From Hippasteria phrygiana (lineage: Eukaryota; Echinodermata; Asteroidea; Valvatida; Goniasteridae): 64,000 nt of DNA. Location: positions 1,674,001 to 1,738,000 of the forward strand of contig JAZGUH010000282.1 of assembly GCA_037893225.1 (NCBI GenBank), read 5' to 3'. Numbering within the stretch: position 1 is the first letter of the stretch; the number at the start of each line of letters is the position of its first letter. A program made the translations under genes and the position numbers. The notes beneath the pieces are model-generated. The model searched no databases, had not been told where the DNA came from, and was given only the letters and a program-made list of their open reading frames with translations. Below are positions 59,501 to 64,000 of the stretch, in pieces.

Positions 59501-62500
59501 AATGCCAAGGGGAAAATCTCTCTCAATGCGACTTAGGACCTGGTGCATATTTGTCTCCAGGGTGGAAATGTGAGTCAAGTCCACACTATAATCCATCAGC
59601 TCTGCCAAGATGTCACACAGCTGAAAGAACGTCTTCCGCTGGTTGTCCCCAAACATGTCCCTAAAGACATATTTGAGGATGCCATTTGATGCCAGCTGTA
59701 ATTATAGATAAGTACACAATTAAGTTGCTAGTGCTTATTGGTAATAAAACGGGCAATTATTTACATGAAATAACAAAAAAGTGACTTTTGAGAGCTATTT
59801 TTAGCAAGTCATCTCTAGCCCGCTGGTACTACTACTATACTAAACATTTCTTGGGCATACCTTTTTCCAATCGCTGCACTTCATGTATGGCAATGCAGAG
59901 GTGCTAAATAGCTTCTTGGGATGCCAATCCAGGTATCGTGGTACTCTGACCTCCAGAAGTCGCTCATCGGCCGTTTTCTTTTGAAGTGGAGTTAATGTCC
60001 AGAGGGATGGTTGCGCATCTTGGTGCCTTCCCATGGCCATCTCAGCTGCACGCATCTTTGCCGTATTATCTCTTCCGGTGAAAAGCCCGAAGAACTTTTT
60101 CATGACAACCTGCAATTAAAAAACGGTTTTCAAAGATATCATTAGCAACGATTCACAAACTGTTTTCCAAATTCCAACATAAAGATGTACATTACTATTT
60201 AAGCCGACATTTATTTGTCAAAGGACAACTTATTTAATAGTTCTGTACTTGCAATGGTGGTTTAACGTTAAACATTTTCCAACACAAACCTCATTTTTAG
60301 CTTTTCCGACAAGTCGGAAAAGGCTTTGTTTTTGTTTGTATTTGTTCTTATTTTAGTTCTAACCCCAAATCCCATAGACTTTGTACACAAATTGTCTGTA
60401 GCACTTTATTCACTAACAACCTCACATCTTAATAAAAAATGAACAGAAACATAGACACTAAGTCATGATGACGTCAACATGTGCCACGTGACATCTTAAA
60501 GGTCCATTTTTTAAACCGTAGGTCTGATTGCATTCAAATCTCGTATGTTTTTGGAAACACTTATAAGGGTAGGTCCGATCATCATAAAAATGTATGTGTT
60601 GGTAAATAGTTCCACTGGCTGGTAAAATCCGAAGTGACGTCATGATGACGGCTGATTTTCCCCGAATTTTTTTTAATGTTTCAAATTTCATTGCACTCTC
60701 AAAATTGTAGTCATTGATCAGATTGACTCATCTTGGCACAGGCAAGACCACATTGCAAATGCTTGCTTTAATAAATGCTTTTTTATGTCATTACGGTTCA
60801 TGTGACATTATCTTAAAGGTGCACACTTTTAGGTCCCTTATCTAGAGAACCGTGGCTCTGATTGGATCCAATCTTGTTTTGTGGGTACGCCAGGCTATGT
60901 TATAGATGACAATAGATGTGACATGATGTAATCACAAGAATTTTATATTGATTTTTCAGTTTTGAACCTTAACCCTAACAGGGTCCTGAATCCTCAAATT
61001 TTAATATGATTTATCAATATCAATTTGAAAAATCACAGCCAACACTTTTAGAAACGTGAACATATTTTTTTGCATTTTCATTTTAAGTGGATTATTTAGT
61101 TTTTTTCTTAAAACGTCATTTGAATGTCTGCAATTTGAGTAAATCTCGTATTAGAAAAAAATGCTTCATGGGTAAAACACAGGTAGTTCCTGCTTGGCTA
61201 ACACTTAATAAGTACCTGGACAGTGTGCATCAGTTCAACCGGGATCTCCACATGGTCGCAGTAGTATGGGAGTCGTGCCAGTTCCTCCACTCCTTTCCTC
61301 CCAGTCGCCTTCTCTAATTTGGATGCTGCACTCCTAGCCTTCTTTCTCAGAGTTTCCGTGGCCCCAGTCAGAGCCCTCTTGTGCAGCGCAGCCACCCTCT
61401 GCCCATTTTCCAAATGGAGCGTTTTGGATTGTGGTAATGGAGGCCCTTGATTTTCTTCACTACCAAACCCAGCTTCATCCTTACGGAGAGCTGAGTTTGT
61501 AGGCAGAAATCTCCGGTTTTCCAAGTAGAGAACCTTCCTATAGTGGGGGTTCCAATTTCCTGGAGATAAATAAATTAACACCTATGCAATGAGAATAGGG
61601 CTATGTATCTGAACCAGGTATTATCCGAGTACACTACTGTTTGTCAGTAACCGGTCACTGATTATGGAATTAAATGCTCGTATCTCTATTAACTCCGGAG
61701 TAAAAACTACTGGACCGAATCGAGAGGTCTAGGTATCATTCTGAAAAGATTCTCCATCCATCAGTACAGGTGGTTTGACTCTAAACATAGTGGAAGTATG
61801 CCGTTCCGGTTTTTTTTTTTTACCACCCTGTATGTGCTTGCATCTTGCTGCACTGATGCACTGTGTGGTAGTATTAACATGCAGACCTTTATGAACAATA
61901 TGAACATCAAATTCTAAGATTTAAGTTTTGGGATTGCCTTTTTTTTAACAGGTACATTTTTTTAAAAAAGGGGTACTCGATTCCCATACTACCCGTAAAT
62001 GCACACCCCTAAATGAGAATGCAATTGCTGGTGGCATTTTAAATTATGATTGAATCATTAAATAACATTAATTACCCTTCACAAATTTAAGTGTATGGCT
62101 TTTATTTTTCCAAGCAATGTGTGAAATTTGGACATGTTCCATTTAAAAATCTGTGCCTTAGGCTTTGGTTACCTTTGATCGTGCAGTGCCGGCAGGCATT
62201 ATTCAGGGATCCAGGCCCAGCCGTCTTCAAAACCTTTGAACTGCCGGGATTATCAAAAATCCCCATTATGACACGGGCCTTAAGCGTGAAGTGTTCAGCC
62301 TTAGCTGCATCATAGCACTTCACACCATCTTCAAGTTGGGCCAACTCGTCAACAAGGGGTGCCATGTACGGGTTTACATCAGTCGGTCCACTTGGTCCTA
62401 TTATAATTGAAAAGCATTTGCAAAAGACTTGATTTTATTAACAGTTAGGAAAAACAAAACAAAACCAAATTAGATATTTACACAACTTAAAATACTAGAA

Positions 62501-63935
62501 ATAGCGGCTTCTTTTTATGGGGCTCCTACGGGAGTCCCATATGTAGACAAGGACCCCGAGCAATGTAGGGTCTATGTTTGTAATTTTCTAAAGGCACCTT
62601 TGAAAGTGCCCATTTCTATTGTATTGGTCTCGACTCTATCCACTTTTACGGGTAAAAAAAAACTTCAACGTTGAACACCTCGAGAAAAGATTCTTTAAAA
62701 GTCAAATCAGGAAAAATCCTGACAAATCCCTTCCCAAAAGTGGGTGTGGAATAAAACGATTTTGCCAAGTACATGTACACATAGTACTACGAGTATGATT
62801 ATATTGGTTTCCTGCTGGGACCAATACGGTAAGGTAACATCTCTAGCTCTGGTATAGGCCTTATGTTTTAGTTCTACAAAAATACACATGGCAGGGCTTG
62901 AAATTGCCGAGTCTACATTTTCACGGCCAGTTTTGCCTTGCCCCATGATATAGGCATACATGTAATTTACCTTGGCTGTCGTGCCTTTGCAAAACATCCA
63001 TAAGCCTATACAGCCACCACAATCCTTGATTTCATGTTTTTACACACATATTTATATTTCGATGTCATGCCAGCCCAAAAACTTGTATAGGCAAATGAAG
63101 TCTCGCTGCATCACCTGGACTCATCCAGCAATCGTAAACAGCACATATAATACAGTAAAGTGTAGTACATGACACTGTACACATTACATGTGTACGTACA
63201 ACATACGTACGCTCAGTCCCCACCATATACTTGTACAATACGCACTATGGTAAACAGTCTTCTCTTATTGGATATTGGCCGACAGAAAAATAAATATTTA
63301 TTGCTACATACCGTACATGCAAGTAATTAAAGGTGAATAAACTTTGTACGCGTGCCTAGCCTAGCGCCTGTTGCAAGTTTGTTATACAAGCTGTATATTG
63401 TGGGTCATTTTTGTAATGAATTATTACGAAATACCGTAATAGACTGTACGTTAATAGTAGTCTCAATCATTCTGTGAAATAATGGCACCAGGTGTGCCGT
63501 CGTTGAAGTGGAAATGGGCATTGTAGTGGATAGTTGTTGAAGTACATGTACATGTATGTCAACAGATATGTGCATTTCTCATTTCAAATTAGTTATTCTG
63601 CATTATTCATTTTTGTATTATATGCCAAAAATAACTACCAGTACAATTATGGTGTTATCAGTATGACGAGCTACATGTACCTTGTGAATACATTTTTTTA
63701 TTTTTTTTAGCAATGACTGATTTAACTAAGAACCACATCATCCCCTTAGGCTTACCTGGCACAATGGAGGACAGGAGCAATCTTCCAATCTTGTCTCTGC
63801 TCAAGCTGCTAAAATTCAGACACTTGAGCAATACAGGGCACATGCTGTATTGCACCTTTTGGTGGTTAAAAGGATCGAAGCCATCAGCACTCAGAGCAAA
63901 CGTCATGCACCGTCCATCACCTTGAAATGGGCCAT
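56060..63935 (-). CDS. tnp2-type CACTA/EnSpm transposase (spliced, 5' part outside window)
   Basis: Eight minus-strand exons, 5' to 3': 63935-63756, 62397-62173, 61559-61216, 60109-59861, 59695-59498, 58229-58068, 57234-57117, 56571-56060. Every junction has consistent phase and there is no stop, giving about 661 residues ending at TAA (56060-56062). The first three exons match the Transposase_21/tnp2 domain: SADGFDPF, a GPxxPxDxxPYxxPLxxEL-like stretch, CRHC, and YLENRRFLP. The last five match the DUF4218-like region: a WTLTPLQKK/VPRYLDW block, LETNMHQVLSRIERDFP, WMYGFERFMAFL. This enzyme would cut and paste the element. More 5' exons should lie beyond 64,000. It appears intact, so recent activity or domestication are both possible. 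Confidence 0.88.
57117..57234 (-). CDS. Transposase exon g
   Basis: 118 bp, phase 0 in, phase 1 out. Encodes IYEFSQYMAMAGLLPEGSVC and ATEGQNKDDLG. It links the DUF4218-like region to the C-terminal domain. Confidence 0.8.
58068..58229 (-). CDS. Transposase exon f: DUF4218-like signature
   Basis: 162 bp, phase 0. Encodes CMHIMHHACATLKKFGPAAS followed by QWMYGFERFMAFLSGRI and LPEANAIEAYR. The GP..WMY.FER...L order is the most diagnostic DUF4218 signature in this gene. Confidence 0.9.
59498..59695 (-). CDS. Transposase exon e: DUF4218-like
   Basis: 198 bp, phase 0. Encodes LASNGILKYVFRDMFGDNQR and LETNMHQVLSRIERDFPLGI, the helix ending in a Phe-Pro seen before the conserved His segment. Confidence 0.87.
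59861..60109 (-). CDS. Transposase exon d: start of DUF4218-like region
   Basis: 249 bp, phase 0 at both ends. Encodes VVMKKFFGLFTGRDNTAKMR, then SLWTLTPLQKKTADERLLEV and RVPRYLDWHPKK, the counterpart of the linker block preceding DUF4218 in plant TNPD-like proteins. Confidence 0.87.
60299..60880. repeat. Intronic dispersed repeat with internal duplication
   Basis: Starts with a perfect 10-bp hairpin (cttttccgac aa gtcggaaaag, 60,301-60,322). Two diverged copies of a gtgacat.ttaaaggt..ccgt.g.tctgattg block lie at about 60,485-60,545 and 60,790-60,875. Tgacgtcatgatgacg motifs lie between. It is probably a non-coding repeat inserted in the transposase intron. Confidence 0.5.
61216..61559 (-). 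CDS. Transposase exon c: tnp2 C-terminal part
   Basis: Encodes NWNPHYRKVLYLENRRFLPT, equivalent to the 'H/N-RRFLP' landmark, and a basic stretch. It ends YYCDHVEIPVELMHTVQ, where the MH pair matches the conserved [M/L]H of the family. Phase 0 out. Confidence 0.88.
62173..62397 (-). CDS. Transposase exon b: tnp2 core
   Basis: Completes the PG.PSGPTDVNPYMAPLVDEL motif, then DGVKCYDAAKAEHFTLKARV, and ends at NNACRHCTIK. The CxxC-type pair is characteristic of the CACTA group. Phase 1 out, joining exon c through Gly. Confidence 0.9.
63756..63935 (-). CDS. Transposase exon a: tnp2 catalytic start
   Basis: Encodes GDGRCMTFALSADGFDPFNH and KIGRLLLSSIVPG. In tnp2 proteins the aspartate of the DG-NPF motif is a proposed catalytic acidic residue. 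The acceptor is tcttttacacag and the donor gtaagc; phase 1 out. Confidence 0.88.
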
Positions 63936-64000
63936 CTGTGTAAAAGAAAAAAAGGTATAGAGGCACATACACCACCCTGTCAAATTTATGTAACTTAATT

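Larger units (their letters stand above)
46036..64000. mobile_element. Large CACTA/EnSpm-type transposon, right end outside window
   Basis: The proposed left end is ccctactagaaaaatcagtc followed by dense GTCATCA/GGCATCA subterminal repeats, a layout typical of CACTA elements. Inside are two convergent spliced genes: a BEN-domain protein (+, 47.3-51.4 kb) and a tnp2-type transposase (-, 56.06-63.94 kb, continuing rightward). Both genes have their 5' side towards an outer end of the element. It also hosts nested MITEs, a fold-back and a LINE scrap. The right terminus and target-site duplication are not visible, so membership of the BEN gene in the same element is inference from position. Confidence 0.6.

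Noticed and set aside
62707..62997. 96-codon minus-strand frame
   Set aside because: Falls within the intron between transposase exons whose phases already join correctly; no domain is seen.

Overview
The window is eukaryotic: spliced genes with GT/AG introns, long tandem satellites, a tRNA-derived SINE, MITE-like elements and a CACTA/EnSpm DNA transposon. A spectraplakin (MACF1/dystonin type) gene fragment indicates an animal. The style of the dispersed repeats (tacatgtac-rich spacers, gctaagca-type modules, TTAGGG-like motifs) suggests a marine invertebrate deuterostome, perhaps an echinoderm such as a sea star. That placement is inference.

Region 1 (1-33,615) is one composite satellite. 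Cores of about 250 bp (about 61 copies, plus four half-cores) are separated by variable-length arrays of a 14-bp unit (CCCTTGCACTSTAA and relatives). Two flavours alternate in blocks: type A (1-12,430 and 18,601-23,730) and type B (12,431-18,600 and 23,731-33,615). The second A/B set repeats the first about 10.7 kb further on, with shared rare variants. Telomere-like CCCTAA units are embedded in the C-rich orientation expected at a left chromosome end, so a subtelomeric location is plausible but unproven. I see no real genes here; the many open frames are a by-product of the 14-bp period.

Region 2 (33,616-46,035) holds ten exons of a spectraplakin rod (spectrin repeats) on the + strand (34,744-40,923). 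The fragment has an in-frame TAG, a +1 shift, a TGA, and two places where splice phases disagree and homologous sequence is absent. It looks like a decaying gene fragment, although assembly error is possible. It is followed by a 23-bp minisatellite (41,053-41,862), MITEs, a second short array of the same minisatellite, and a tRNA-SINE.

Region 3 (46,036-64,000, open at the right edge) reads as most of a very large CACTA/EnSpm element. Its proposed left end is a CACTA-like terminus followed by a dense array of GTCATCA/GGCATCA subterminal repeats and a perfect hairpin. Inside are two convergent spliced genes. One is a + strand gene for a protein with a Lys/Ala/Pro-rich repeat, a triplicated Ser/Pro/Gln exon, a coiled coil and a BEN domain (47,303-51,393). 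The other is a - strand tnp2-type transposase with a DUF4218-like C-terminal region (56,060-63,935, 5' end outside the window), whose eight visible exons join in perfect phase without a stop. Between them lie nested elements: a 0.7-kb fold-back, a LINE reverse-transcriptase scrap, a MITE, homopolymer G/C tracts and a strong hairpin. My main hypothesis is that this is a two-component animal CACTA transposon in which the BEN protein plays the subterminal-repeat-binding role that TNPA plays in plant En/Spm.
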